This document shows, piece by piece, positions 38,839-47,917 of a stretch of DNA of 64,000 nt. Positions within the stretch are counted from its first letter, which is position 1; each line of letters starts with the position of its first letter. The position numbers were made by a program, and so were the translations under genes. The notes below the pieces were generated by a model. The model made no database searches. It was not told the DNA's origin and worked only from the letters and a program-made list of their open reading frames with translations. Source of the stretch: Dermabacter sp. Lineage in GTDB: Bacteria > Actinomycetota > Actinomycetes > Actinomycetales > Dermabacteraceae. Where the stretch lies: assembly GCA_030538475.1 (NCBI GenBank), contig JAUNTX010000003.1:274341-338340 (forward strand), written 5' to 3'.

Positions 38839-38867
38839 AGCCTACGACACCCCGCCCGGTGAACCAA
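38839..38867 (-). promoter_or_regulatory. Promoter of the leftward tRNA operon
   Basis: On the minus strand, TTGGTT (38862-38867) is a -35 box and TAGGCT (38839-38844) a -10 box with a 17-base spacer. It lies about 37 bases before tRNA-Gly. Confidence 0.65.
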
Positions 38868-38925
38868 ACCGGCACCACCCCCCGTGTGAGGCTCGCCGCA
38901 CTCGCCCGTGCAGGCCAGGCCCCGT

Positions 38926-38955
38926 TTGTTTGGCTCGCGCCCACTCGTGTATTGT
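38926..38955 (+). promoter_or_regulatory. Promoter of the rightward tRNA operon
   Basis: TTGTTT (38926-38931) and TATTGT (38950-38955) with an 18-base spacer, about 47 bases before tRNA-Val(CAC). Confidence 0.5.
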
Positions 38956-39001
38956 CTATCGAGTCGCTGAGCGAGAACTACTGGTTCACTCAAGCTCAAG
39001 C

Positions 39002-39073
39002 GGGCGATTGGCGTAGTGGTAGCGCGCTTCCTTCACACGGAAGAGGTCACTGGTTCGATCCCAGTATCGCCCA
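39002..39073 (+). tRNA. tRNA-Val (anticodon CAC)
   Basis: Acceptor GGGCGAT/ATCGCCC, anticodon stem CTTCC/GGAAG around TTCACAC (anticodon CAC), T-loop GGTTCGATCCC. It differs from the tRNA-Val(GAC) at 38512 at only four positions, one of them the first anticodon base. The CCA is not encoded, and tRNA-Gly starts 2 bases later. Confidence 0.95.
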
Positions 39074-39074
39074 C

Positions 39075-39150
39075 GCGGATGTGGCTCAGTTGGTAGAGCA
39101 TCACCTTGCCAAGGTGAGGGTCGCGGGTTCGAGTCCCGTCATCCGCTCCA
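39075..39150 (+). tRNA. tRNA-Gly (anticodon GCC), second copy
   Basis: Sequence identical over the mature body to the minus-strand tRNA-Gly at 38730. The discriminator T is followed by an encoded CCA (39148-39150). Second gene of the rightward operon. Confidence 0.95.
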
Positions 39151-39159
39151 TCCATAAAG

Positions 39160-39192
39160 AAAGCCCCGGTGAGGACACTCGCCGGGGCTTTT
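39160..39192 (+). terminator. Terminator of the rightward tRNA operon
   Basis: Stem AAAGCCCCGG / CCGGGGCTTTT with a short loop, followed by TTCTC, 10 bases after tRNA-Gly. Confidence 0.85.
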
Positions 39193-39303
39193 CTCATCCC
39201 ACCACCAGGGCTTTTGCACGCGTCAAGGGGTCGGAGCGACTACCGTAGAGGCGTGTGTTCTTACAGCCGCGCCGCGGCTGCGCCCCGACGAAAGTGACGA
39301 CCC

Positions 39304-41526
39304 GTGCAAATTTGGCCAGGTTCCCCCTACCCGCTCGGCGCAACCTTTGATGGCAGCGGCACCAACTTCGCCCTGTACTCCGAGGTGGCCGAGGCCGTCG
39401 AGCTGTGTCTGCTCGACGAGAACCTCGCCGAAGAACGAGTGGAGATGACGGAGGTGGATGCCTACGTGTGGCACATCTACCTCCCGTCGGTCCAGCCCGG
39501 TCAGCGTTACGGGTTCCGCGTGCACGGCCCCTTCGATCCTGAGAACGGGCACCGGTGCGACCCCACGAAGCTGCTGCTGGACCCGTACGCGAAGGCGATT
39601 TCCGGGATGGCGGGCACGGATACGAGCCTGCTGAGCTACGACCCCCTGCAGCAGGATCAGTTGAACGGCCTGGATTCCAAGGACCACACGATGCACTCCA
39701 TCGTGGTCTCCCCCTACTTCGACTGGGGCAACGATCACCCGCCGGCGCACGAGTATCACGACTCAATCATTTACGAGACCCACCTCAAGGGCTTCACGGC
39801 GCAGCACCCGGAGATCCCGGAAGACATCCGCGGCACGTACGTGGGCATGGGGCATCCCGTGGCCATCGATTACCTCAAGTCGCTCGGGGTCACGGCCGTT
39901 GAGTTTTTGCCGCTGCACCAGTTCGTCCAGGACGGCCACCTCCAGGACAAGGGTCTGCGCAACTACTGGGGCTACAACACGATCGGGTTCTTCGCCCCGC
40001 ACAACGAATACGCCTACGCGGGCCAGGAGGGCCAGCAGGTGCAGGAGTTCAAGCAGATGGTGAAGAGCCTGCACGCGGCCGATATCGAGGTGATCCTCGA
40101 TGTGGTCTACAACCACACCGCCGAGGGCAACCACATGGGCCCCACCCTGTGCTTCCGCGGGATCGACAACAAGCGGTACTACCGGCTCGTGGACGACGAC
40201 CGCGCGCACTACTACGACACGACCGGCACGGGCAACAGCCTGCTCATGCGGACCCCGCACGTGCTGCAGCTCATCATGGATTCGCTGCGGTACTGGGTGA
40301 CCGAGATGCACGTGGACGGTTTCCGCTTCGACCTCGCCTCGACGCTCGCGCGCGAGCTGCACGAGGTGGATCGGCTCTCCGCCTTCTTCGACATCATTCA
40401 GCAGGACCCGATCATCTCGCAGGTGAAGCTCATTGCGGAGCCGTGGGACCTCGGCGAAGGCGGCTACCAGGTGGGCGGCTTCCCGCCTCTGTGGTCCGAG
40501 TGGAACGGCCAGTACCGCGACACAGTGCGCGACTTCCACCGCAGCGAGGCCGGGCTGCTGGGCGAGTTCGCGAACCGCCTGTCCGGCTCGAGCGACCTCT
40601 ACCAGCACACGGGCCGCACGCCGATTGCCTCGATCAACTTCATCACGGCGCACGACGGCTTCACCCTGCGCGACCTCGTGAGCTATAACGAGCGCCACAA
40701 CGAGGCCAACGGCGAGGGCGGGGTCGATGGCGAGAGCCACAACCGTTCGTGGAACTCCGGGGCGGAGGGGCCGACGGACGACCAGGACATTCGCGCCCTG
40801 CGCCTTCGGCGCATGAAGAACTTCATGGCGACCCTCCTGCTCTCGCAGGGCGTGCCGATGCTTCTGCACGGCGACGAGCTGGGCCGCACCCAGGGCGGCA
40901 ACAACAACGTGTATTGCCAGGACAACGAGATTGCCTGGATGAACTGGGACATCAACGCCGCCCAGCAGGAGATGCTGGACTTCACGCGCACGCTCATCGA
41001 TCTGCGTCGCACCCATCCCATCTTCCGTCGGCGCCGCTTCCTGCTCGGCGAAGTGCGCGAAGGCGCCGATTCGATGCTGCCCGACGTGGTGTGGCTCGGC
41101 GTCGATGGCGAGCCGATGGAGGACGGCGAGTGGGAGGATCCGCAAAACAAGTGCCTGGGCGTCTTCCTCAACGGTTCCGCGATCCCGGAGCCGAACGAGC
41201 GCGGTGAGCACATCGTCGATGATTCGGCGCTGCTCATGTTCAACGCCTCCGGCAACGGCGTGGACTTCACGGTGCCCCCGGCTGAGTACGGGGAGCAGTG
41301 GAGCCTCATCGCCGCGACCGCGGGCGGTCTCGAGGAGGGCGCGAGCATGGAGCCGGGCCAGGTACTCATCGTTCCCGAGTATTCGATGCTCGTGCTGGGG
41401 CGCGCCCCGATGGCGCCGCCGTCGGCCGAGGAGGATTCGTCGGCGCTGTCCACTCCCCTGACCCCGACCACCTCGGTCCTGTCCCCGAGTACCCCCTCGG
41501 CCGCGGCGTCCACGACCGAGTTCTAG
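39304..41526 (+). CDS. glgX: Glycogen debranching enzyme GlgX (isoamylase-type)
   Basis: Hydrolyses alpha-1,6 branches of glycogen to release linear malto-oligosaccharides. An N-terminal CBM48 (GATFDGSGTNFALYS) precedes the GH13 barrel. Region I is DVVYNHT, the nucleophile is D343 in GFRFDLAS, the acid/base E379 is in IAEPWD, and D451 is in TAHDG. A C-terminal beta domain and a Ser/Thr/Pro-rich tail complete 740 residues. The GTG start at 39304 has only a weak ribosome binding site. treY follows 35 bases later and treZ after that, so GlgX feeds the TreY/TreZ route, the role TreX plays in other organisms. Confidence 0.95.
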   Translation: MQIWPGSPYPLGATFDGSGTNFALYSEVAEAVELCLLDENLAEERVEMTEVDAYVWHIYLPSVQPGQRYGFRVHGPFDPENGHRCDPTKLLLDPYAKAISGMAGTDTSLLSYDPLQQDQLNGLDSKDHTMHSIVVSPYFDWGNDHPPAHEYHDSIIYETHLKGFTAQHPEIPEDIRGTYVGMGHPVAIDYLKSLGVTAVEFLPLHQFVQDGHLQDKGLRNYWGYNTIGFFAPHNEYAYAGQEGQQVQEFKQMVKSLHAADIEVILDVVYNHTAEGNHMGPTLCFRGIDNKRYYRLVDDDRAHYYDTTGTGNSLLMRTPHVLQLIMDSLRYWVTEMHVDGFRFDLASTLARELHEVDRLSAFFDIIQQDPIISQVKLIAEPWDLGEGGYQVGGFPPLWSEWNGQYRDTVRDFHRSEAGLLGEFANRLSGSSDLYQHTGRTPIASINFITAHDGFTLRDLVSYNERHNEANGEGGVDGESHNRSWNSGAEGPTDDQDIRALRLRRMKNFMATLLLSQGVPMLLHGDELGRTQGGNNNVYCQDNEIAWMNWDINAAQQEMLDFTRTLIDLRRTHPIFRRRRFLLGEVREGADSMLPDVVWLGVDGEPMEDGEWEDPQNKCLGVFLNGSAIPEPNERGEHIVDDSALLMFNASGNGVDFTVPPAEYGEQWSLIAATAGGLEEGASMEPGQVLIVPEYSMLVLGRAPMAPPSAEEDSSALSTPLTPTTSVLSPSTPSAAASTTEF

Positions 41527-41561
41527 TCCCGAGTACCCCCGCCTGAGCTGAGGAGACCCCC

Positions 41562-44159
41562 GTGAGTGTCGATCCCGTCCCCGCATCCGTCGCTCTCGAC
41601 CGCGGCCAGGCCGCCTCGCCGGCGCCCAGTCGTCCCGTGCGGGCCACGTACCGGCTGCAGATTCACGGCGGCTTCACCTATGCCGATGCGGCGCGGCTCG
41701 TGCCGTACCTGGCCCGCCTCGGTATCAGCCACGTCTTCGTGTCGCCGATCCTGCAGGCGGCGCCGGGCTCGACGCACGGCTACGACGTCGTGGATCACGC
41801 GAAGGTGAGCGACGAGTACGGGGGCGAGGAGGGCCTGCGCGCACTCGCCGACGCGCTGCACGCGCGCGACATGGGGCTGATCGTGGACGTGGTGCCGAAC
41901 CACATGGCGATCCCGACCCCGATCTGGCACAACCGGGCCCTGTGGTCCCTGCTCAAGCGGGGCGAGGCGAGCGAGTACGCGACCTGGTTCGATATCGATA
42001 CCGCGTCGGACTATGGGATTCTCCTGCCGGTGCTGGGCCGCCCCATCGGCGCGGTCCTCACCGAGGGTGAACTGAGCGTTCAGCGCGAACAGATCCCGCA
42101 GGCCGACGGCACGATGGCCGAAGAGACGGTGCTGCGCTACTTCGATCACGTGTTTCCCGTGGCCGAAGGCACTGAGGACCTCCCGCTCATCGAGCTCGTG
42201 GAGGCCCAGGTGTACCGGCTCGCATACTGGAAGGTCGCGAACGACGAACTGAACTACCGCCGCTTCTTCGATGTCGAGACGCTGTGGGCGGTGCGCGTCG
42301 AGGACCCGGAGGTGTTCGAGGCCACCCACCGCACGCTACTGAGGTTGCAGGCCGATGGTGTGATCGACGGCTACCGGATCGATCACCCCGACGGGCTCGC
42401 GAACCCGCGCGGCTACCTGGAGAATCTGGCGACGGCCACGGGCGGGGCGTGGACCGTCGTGGAGAAGATTCTCGAGGGCGATGAGCGCTTGCCCGACGAC
42501 TTCCCCGTTGCGGGCACCACGGGGTACGACGCCCTGTGGCGCGTGGGCGGGCTCTTTCACAGCGCGCACGGCGCCCTGGGCCTCACGCGCCTGTGGCAGA
42601 CCTTCACGGGCGACATGCGGCCCTTCGAGGTGATCGCCGCGGAATCCGCCGAGGAAATCATCGATGGGAGCCTGTGGGCGGAGATCGAGCGCCTCACCTC
42701 GCTCGCGCGCCGCATCTGCGAGGCGGACATCATGCTGCGTGACACGACGGGCCGCCAGATCGAGCAGGCGATCATGGCGCTGCTGACCTCGATGGACCGC
42801 TACCGGGCGTACATCGTGCCGGGCGAGCGGGCCCCGGCGCGCGAGCGCGAGGTGATCTACGAGGCCGCGGCCCGTGCCGCGACCGCCATCGGGGAGGACG
42901 AGGATGACCTCGCGGCCCTCGATATCGTGGCCTCCCTCGTGCTCGGGGAGGGGCAGTTCCGGGACGACGGCGGCGTGATCGAGGAGCGGGCCGAGTTCAT
43001 GATCCGCTTCGCCCAGACGTGCGGCCCCGTCCACGCGAAGGCGATGGAGGACACCGCGTTCTACCGCTACAACCGCTTCGTGGCGGTCAACGAGGTGGGG
43101 GCGAGCCCCGACCTCATCGGCGTGGGTCCCGAAGCGGTCCACGATCACTGCCTGACCATGCTGCGCACCTTCCCGCTGAGCATGACCACGCTGTCCACGC
43201 ACGACACGAAGCGCAGCGAGGACGTGCGGGCCCGGCTCGCCGCCCTCACCGAGTCCCCCGCCGAATGGGCGGTCGCGGTCGCGCAGCTGCACGTGGCCAC
43301 CGAGTCCGTGCGCGGCGAACGGGTGGATCCGGGCACGGAGTTGCTCGTGTGGCAGATCCTCGCGGCCCTGTGGCCCGTGCCGGGCTCGCGCGTGGACCTG
43401 ATCGACGACGCCCGCCTCGTCGCCTACCTCGAAAAGGCGATGCGCGAGGCGAAGGTGCACACCGCGTGGGTGGACGGCGACGAGGAGTACGAATCGGAGA
43501 TCATCGAGTTCGCGCTGGCCGCCCTGCACAGCCCCGAGGTCGCGGAGATTCTCACCGGCTGGACCACCGCCACCGCCACCTCACAGCGGGTGGCGATCCT
43601 GGGCCAGAAACTCATTCAGCTCACGATGCCGGGCGTGCCGGATATCTACCAGGGCAACGAGAGCATCGACCTGTCGCTCGTGGATCCCGATAACCGTCGG
43701 CCCGTGGACCACGCTCGAAACGCCGAGAGACTCGAGGCTCTGCTCGCGGGCGAGGCGCCCGAGGGGATTGCCGACGAGAAGCTGCTGCTGACCGCCCGCG
43801 CCCTCGAGGTCCGCGCGCGGTTCCCGGAGGCATTCATCGGCGAGGACACCGAGTATCGCCCGGTGCCGACCACGACCGCGCACGCCTTCGCCTTCGCCCG
43901 CGCCGAAGGCCCCGGCCTGCCCGCGCGCTCCGTGACCGTCGCGACCCGGCTGCCCCGCTCGCTCAGCGAACGCGGCGGCTGGGATGCTTCCCGCATCGTC
44001 ATCGACGAAGGCTGCTGGCGCGACGTACTCACGGGGCGCAGCTTCCGCGGACCGGACGTGCCGCTCGCGGATCTGCTCGAGGCGTGGCCCGTGGCGCTGC
44101 TCGTGCGCGCGGACGACGCTGATGATACTGACGGCACGGGCGGCACGGGCGACGCATAG
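41562..44159 (+). CDS. treY: Malto-oligosyltrehalose synthase
   Basis: GH13 intramolecular transglucosidase that turns the reducing-end alpha-1,4 bond of malto-oligosaccharides into alpha,alpha-1,1. The starting motif ATYRLQIHGGFTYADA is typical of TreY, followed by LGISHVFVSPIL and DVVPNHMAI (region I). The catalytic residues are D274 in GYRIDHPDG, E301 in TVVEKILEG and D548 in STHDTKRSED. The 865 residues are normal; the first 25 and the Asp/Thr/Gly-rich end are variable. Middle gene of glgX-treY-treZ, with 45 bases to treZ. Confidence 0.96.
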   Translation: MSVDPVPASVALDRGQAASPAPSRPVRATYRLQIHGGFTYADAARLVPYLARLGISHVFVSPILQAAPGSTHGYDVVDHAKVSDEYGGEEGLRALADALHARDMGLIVDVVPNHMAIPTPIWHNRALWSLLKRGEASEYATWFDIDTASDYGILLPVLGRPIGAVLTEGELSVQREQIPQADGTMAEETVLRYFDHVFPVAEGTEDLPLIELVEAQVYRLAYWKVANDELNYRRFFDVETLWAVRVEDPEVFEATHRTLLRLQADGVIDGYRIDHPDGLANPRGYLENLATATGGAWTVVEKILEGDERLPDDFPVAGTTGYDALWRVGGLFHSAHGALGLTRLWQTFTGDMRPFEVIAAESAEEIIDGSLWAEIERLTSLARRICEADIMLRDTTGRQIEQAIMALLTSMDRYRAYIVPGERAPAREREVIYEAAARAATAIGEDEDDLAALDIVASLVLGEGQFRDDGGVIEERAEFMIRFAQTCGPVHAKAMEDTAFYRYNRFVAVNEVGASPDLIGVGPEAVHDHCLTMLRTFPLSMTTLSTHDTKRSEDVRARLAALTESPAEWAVAVAQLHVATESVRGERVDPGTELLVWQILAALWPVPGSRVDLIDDARLVAYLEKAMREAKVHTAWVDGDEEYESEIIEFALAALHSPEVAEILTGWTTATATSQRVAILGQKLIQLTMPGVPDIYQGNESIDLSLVDPDNRRPVDHARNAERLEALLAGEAPEGIADEKLLLTARALEVRARFPEAFIGEDTEYRPVPTTTAHAFAFARAEGPGLPARSVTVATRLPRSLSERGGWDASRIVIDEGCWRDVLTGRSFRGPDVPLADLLEAWPVALLVRADDADDTDGTGGTGDA

Positions 44160-44204
44160 GACTTCCGCGCGCGGCTGGTGCGGGGAGAGCGAAGGGGAGG
44201 ACTC

Positions 44205-46073
44205 ATGAGGGCTGGCGAGATATTTCGGGTGTGGGCGCCGAGCGCCGTGCAGGTGGCGCTGCATCTGCGGCAGGAGGCGGGCGAGACGCGCGTGCTGCCG
44301 ATGACGAGCGGCGCCGGGGGCTGGTTCGAGGCCGACGGCGTGAGCGCCCGCGCGGGCGACCGGTACGGCTTTGCCCTCGATGGGGCCTCGACCGTCCTGC
44401 CCGATCCGCGAGCGCTCGCGCAGCCGGACGGCGTGCATGCGCTGAGCGCGGTCGCGCCTGCTCTGGGCGAGGCGCAGCGCCCGGCGTGGTCGGGCAAGGA
44501 CCTGCGGGGCGCGGTGACCTATGAACTGCACGTGGGCACGTTCGCGGCCGATCCGGCGCTCGGTGTGGCGGGCACGTTCGATTCGGCCATCGGGCGGCTC
44601 GATCACCTCGTGGCGCTCGGCGTCGATGCCGTGGAGGTCATGCCGGTCGCGGCGTTCCCCGGGGAGCGCGGCTGGGGCTATGACGGCGTGGGGCTGTTCG
44701 CGGTCCACGAGGCCTACGGCGGCCCCGAGGCGTTTGCGCGGTTCATCGACGCCGCGCACGAGCGAGGGCTCAGCGTGATCCTCGACGTGGTGTACAACCA
44801 CCTCGGGCCCTCGGGTAACTACCTGGGGCACTACAGCCCCTACTTCACCGACACGCACACGACGCCGTGGGGCCCGGCGGTGAACCTCGATGCCGAGGGC
44901 AGTGAGGAGGTGCGCGCGTTCATCTTCGACAATGCCCGGCAGTGGCTCGTGGACTTCGGTGTGGACGGCCTGCGGATCGATGCCGTGCACGCGCTGCGCG
45001 ATGATTCCGAACAGCGGGGAGGCCAGCACCTCTTGGCGGAGCTCGCGGATCGGGTGGCGACGTGGAGCAGCGAGAGCGGGCGTCCCCTCACCCTCATCGC
45101 GGAATCCGATCTCAACGATCCGCTCATGGTGACGCCGAGTTCCGAGGGCGGGCGCGGCATGGGTGCCCAGTGGGCCGACGACATCCACCACGCCCTGCAC
45201 TCGTGGATCACGGGTGAGACGTCCGGCTACTACGTGGACTTCGGATCGGCCGCGACTCTGCAGAAGACCCTCACGTCGATGTTCGAGCATGACGGCACGT
45301 ACTCGACTTTCCGCGGGAAGGACTGGGGCAAAGCCGTGGATCTGGACGGCGGGCTGTACGACGCGCACTCCTTCGTGACGTTCCTGCAAAACCACGATCA
45401 GGTGGGCAACCGGGCCGCGGGAGACCGCATCCACCACGCGATCACGCCCGACCAGCACGCGGCGGCGGCCGCCCTGTACCTCCTCGGCGCGGCCTCCCCC
45501 ATGCTCTTCATGGGCGAGGAGTGGGCAGCAAGCTCCCCGTTCCCGTTCTTCAGCGATCACGACGCCGAGCTCGGGCCGCTCGTCACGGCGGGCCGCACGG
45601 AGGAATTCGCCCGGATGGGGTGGAGTGATCCGGTCCCCGACCCGCAGGCGCGCTCGACCTTCACGTCGGCTTTCCTGCCGTGGGACGAACGCGACCGGCA
45701 GCCGCACGCCGACATACTCGCCTGGTACACGCGCCTGCTGCAGCTCCGCCGGGAGTACCCGGACCTGCGGTCGCCGCGCGGGGCCGACATCGAGGTGACG
45801 ATCCTCGGCGAGGACGCCGTGGTGATGCGGCGCGGTCAGTGCGGCGTGCTGGCGGCGCGCTCCGGCGTCCACACGCTCGAAGGCGTCCGCACGGACGCAG
45901 TGCTCGCCCACTGGGGCGAGGCGGGTGAAGCGGACGGATCCGGGCTTCGGCTCACGGGCGCGGGAGCGGCCGTCTTTCGCAGCGCCGCGGCCAGCGAGGA
46001 CGGGACGGGACGCGAGGAAGAGGCGTCAGGCGGCGGCCCGGGCGCCGTCGGCCGCGAGCGCCCCAAAGCGTGA
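44205..46073 (+). CDS. treZ: Malto-oligosyltrehalose trehalohydrolase
   Basis: GH13 enzyme that releases trehalose from the TreY product. N-terminal CBM48-like domain (FRVWAPSAVQVALHL), barrel regions DVVYNHLGPSGNY, D259 in GLRIDAVHAL, E300 in IAESDLND and D398 in QNHDQVGNR. The last 45 residues are a disordered Glu/Gly/Arg extension. The ATG at 44205 with GGGGAGG upstream is chosen over 44178. The 3' end overlaps the convergent zapE gene by 48 bases. Trehalose is probably a compatible solute and reserve. Confidence 0.95.
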   Translation: MRAGEIFRVWAPSAVQVALHLRQEAGETRVLPMTSGAGGWFEADGVSARAGDRYGFALDGASTVLPDPRALAQPDGVHALSAVAPALGEAQRPAWSGKDLRGAVTYELHVGTFAADPALGVAGTFDSAIGRLDHLVALGVDAVEVMPVAAFPGERGWGYDGVGLFAVHEAYGGPEAFARFIDAAHERGLSVILDVVYNHLGPSGNYLGHYSPYFTDTHTTPWGPAVNLDAEGSEEVRAFIFDNARQWLVDFGVDGLRIDAVHALRDDSEQRGGQHLLAELADRVATWSSESGRPLTLIAESDLNDPLMVTPSSEGGRGMGAQWADDIHHALHSWITGETSGYYVDFGSAATLQKTLTSMFEHDGTYSTFRGKDWGKAVDLDGGLYDAHSFVTFLQNHDQVGNRAAGDRIHHAITPDQHAAAAALYLLGAASPMLFMGEEWAASSPFPFFSDHDAELGPLVTAGRTEEFARMGWSDPVPDPQARSTFTSAFLPWDERDRQPHADILAWYTRLLQLRREYPDLRSPRGADIEVTILGEDAVVMRRGQCGVLAARSGVHTLEGVRTDAVLAHWGEAGEADGSGLRLTGAGAAVFRSAAASEDGTGREEEASGGGPGAVGRERPKA

Positions 46074-47048
46074 GAGGCACCGCAGGTACTTCTTCGCATA
46101 CCCGCTCGCGAGCAATTCGGGCGAGAACAGCTCGCCCACGCCCACGCCGGAGAACGTGAGCGGGACCTTGCGGTCGTAAAGCCGGTCGATCAGCACCACG
46201 AGCCTGAGCCCCTGGTGGTGATCGCTCACCTGCCGCACACCCGTGAGGTACAGGTGGTCGATGCCCTCGACCAGCACGCCGTAGCGCGAGGGGTGCACGC
46301 GCACGAGGTGGGCGAGCACGTCATCGAAGGGATCCATGACCGCGCCCTCACCGGAGCGCTCCGCCTGGAAGGCTACGTCGTCGGCGCTGAAGCGCGGGGC
46401 CTCGGTAAAGGTGTCGCGGTGGCGGTAGTCGTCGCCGTCGATCCGCACCACCTCGAAGCGATCCGCCATCGCGGAGATTTCCCGCAGGAAGTCCTGGGCG
46501 GCGAAGCGGCCCTCGCCGAGCGCGCGCGGCAGAGTGTTGGAGGTCGCGGCGATGGCGACGCCGCGGTCGCTGAGTTCCCGGATGAAGCGGGACATGAGGA
46601 GGGTGTCGCCCACATCGTCGAGCTCGAACTCGTCGATGCACAGCAGCTGGGCGCCGCGGAACTCGTCGACCGCCTGCTGATAGCCGAGCACGCCCACGAG
46701 GTTCGTGTATTCCACGAACGTGCCGTACAGGGCACGCCCCGGCGCGAGGCGATACAGGGAGGTGAGCAGGTGGGTCTTGCCGACGCCGAAGCCCCCGTCG
46801 AGGTACAGGCCCGCGCGCGGCGCAGACGAGCGGCGAAGGAGCCGCCCGAGGACTCCCGAGCCGCCCTGGCGCCCGAGGCCGTCGGCAAAGCGGCGCACGC
46901 TCTCGAGCGCCGCGGCTTGCGAGGGGTACTCGGGGTTCGGGGTGTAGTTCTCGAGGCTCACGGTAGAAAACCGGGGCGGCGGCACGAGCGCCTCCACGAG
47001 CGAGGCGGGCGTGGGCTGTGGAAATCGAGAGGTGAGCGACGATGGCAC
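46026..47048 (-). CDS. zapE: ZapE/AFG1-family ATPase
   Basis: P-loop ATPase of the AFG1/ZapE family, linked to Z-ring function in E. coli and to mitochondrial protein quality control in yeast. Walker A is GGFGVGKTHL, Walker B LLCIDEFELDD with the sensor SRFIRELSDRGVAIAATSN and arginine finger region LPRALGEGRFAAQDFL. The C-terminal half (DHHQGLRLVVLIDRLYD and FSGVGVGELFSPELLA) is family-typical. The start is uncertain: GTG 47048 fits the putative -10 box TATGAT (47056-47061); ATGs at 47057 and 47060 would lie in that box. About 340 residues. The gene pair zapE/RibD-like is conserved (Rv2670c/Rv2671). Confidence 0.9.
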   Translation of the reverse strand: MPSSLTSRFPQPTPASLVEALVPPPRFSTVSLENYTPNPEYPSQAAALESVRRFADGLGRQGGSGVLGRLLRRSSAPRAGLYLDGGFGVGKTHLLTSLYRLAPGRALYGTFVEYTNLVGVLGYQQAVDEFRGAQLLCIDEFELDDVGDTLLMSRFIRELSDRGVAIAATSNTLPRALGEGRFAAQDFLREISAMADRFEVVRIDGDDYRHRDTFTEAPRFSADDVAFQAERSGEGAVMDPFDDVLAHLVRVHPSRYGVLVEGIDHLYLTGVRQVSDHHQGLRLVVLIDRLYDRKVPLTFSGVGVGELFSPELLASGYAKKYLRCLSRFGALAADGARAAA

Positions 47049-47055
47049 GCCCTCC

Positions 47056-47063
47056 ATCATAAT
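47056..47063. promoter_or_regulatory. Overlapping divergent -10 boxes between zapE and the RibD-like gene
   Basis: TATGAT on the minus strand (47056-47061) and CATAAT on the plus strand (47058-47063) share bases. Each lies 6-7 bases from a GTG start codon (47048 and 47070), so both genes are probably leaderless and their promoters compete for the same DNA. The -35 boxes are weak. Confidence 0.45.
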
Positions 47064-47069
47064 GGGGGC

Positions 47070-47894
47070 GTGAGCACCCCGATCAGCAGCCTCGATGGCG
47101 CGCAGGACGACCAGCAGCCCGCGCTGCGCCACCTCGTGCGCTCCGGTGCGCCCGCCGCCGAACCGCCGATCCCCCTCACCGACGAAGGCGCGATCCGCCT
47201 CGCCTCCCTCCTTATGTGCGACCGGGATCGGGTGAGCGTGCGCTCGATGATGAATCAGAGCCTCGATGGCGCGGCCACGGGCGCCGACGGCACCTCGGCC
47301 TCCCTCGGCAATCCGACCGACTTTTTCGCCCTGACCGTGCTGCGCGCCCTCGCGGACATCATCGTCGTGGGCGCCGCGACCGTGCGCGCGGAAGACTATC
47401 GCCGCCCATCGGGCAGGGCGTGCGTGCGGGAGCTCGGGCTGCGCCCGTCGGGCCGGGAGTTTCCCGCGCTCGCGGTCCTCACGCGCTCGGGCGATCTTCC
47501 CCGCTCGCTCGATCCTTCGTGGCCCACCTATCTGCTCACCCCCGCCACCGAGCGGGATCGGGTCGTGGAGCGCTCGGGTTTTCCCGCCGCGCACGTTCTC
47601 GCGTGCGAGGGACCCGCCGATGCGGTCGGTGCCCTCGGCGCTGCCGGGTATCGGGCCATTCAGGTGGAGGGCGGCCCGTCGGTGCTGGCCCCGTGGCTCG
47701 CCGACGGGGTTGTGAACGAGCTCGTGTGGAGCACCTCCTTCGTCACGGTCGGCGGCGATTACTCCCGCATCAGTGCAGGTCAGGAGCATGAGCGGAGGTG
47801 GAGGCTCGAGGATCTGTTCGTCGGCCCCGACGCCATGGTTAGTCGTTATGTTCCGCGCACCACCCCGGCGGCCCCTGAGCCTGGACGCGCGTGA
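47070..47894 (+). CDS. RibD C-terminal-domain reductase (pyrimidine reductase / DHFR-like)
   Basis: NADPH-dependent reductase fold related to dihydrofolate reductase and the reductase half of RibD. Typical segments are RVSVRSMMNQSLDGAATG at the substrate side, FFALTVLRALADIIVVGAATVRAEDY, and QVEGGPSVLAPWLADGVVNEL. No deaminase domain is present. The M. tuberculosis homologue Rv2671 has been described as a DHFR functional analogue that can give para-aminosalicylate resistance. The GTG at 47070 is 6 bases from CATAAT, so a leaderless transcript is likely. 274 residues. Its stop overlaps an upstream GTG of the next gene. Confidence 0.85.
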   Translation: MSTPISSLDGAQDDQQPALRHLVRSGAPAAEPPIPLTDEGAIRLASLLMCDRDRVSVRSMMNQSLDGAATGADGTSASLGNPTDFFALTVLRALADIIVVGAATVRAEDYRRPSGRACVRELGLRPSGREFPALAVLTRSGDLPRSLDPSWPTYLLTPATERDRVVERSGFPAAHVLACEGPADAVGALGAAGYRAIQVEGGPSVLAPWLADGVVNELVWSTSFVTVGGDYSRISAGQEHERRWRLEDLFVGPDAMVSRYVPRTTPAAPEPGRA

Positions 47895-47917
47895 GGCGAA
47901 GGCGTACCCTCGCTGCC

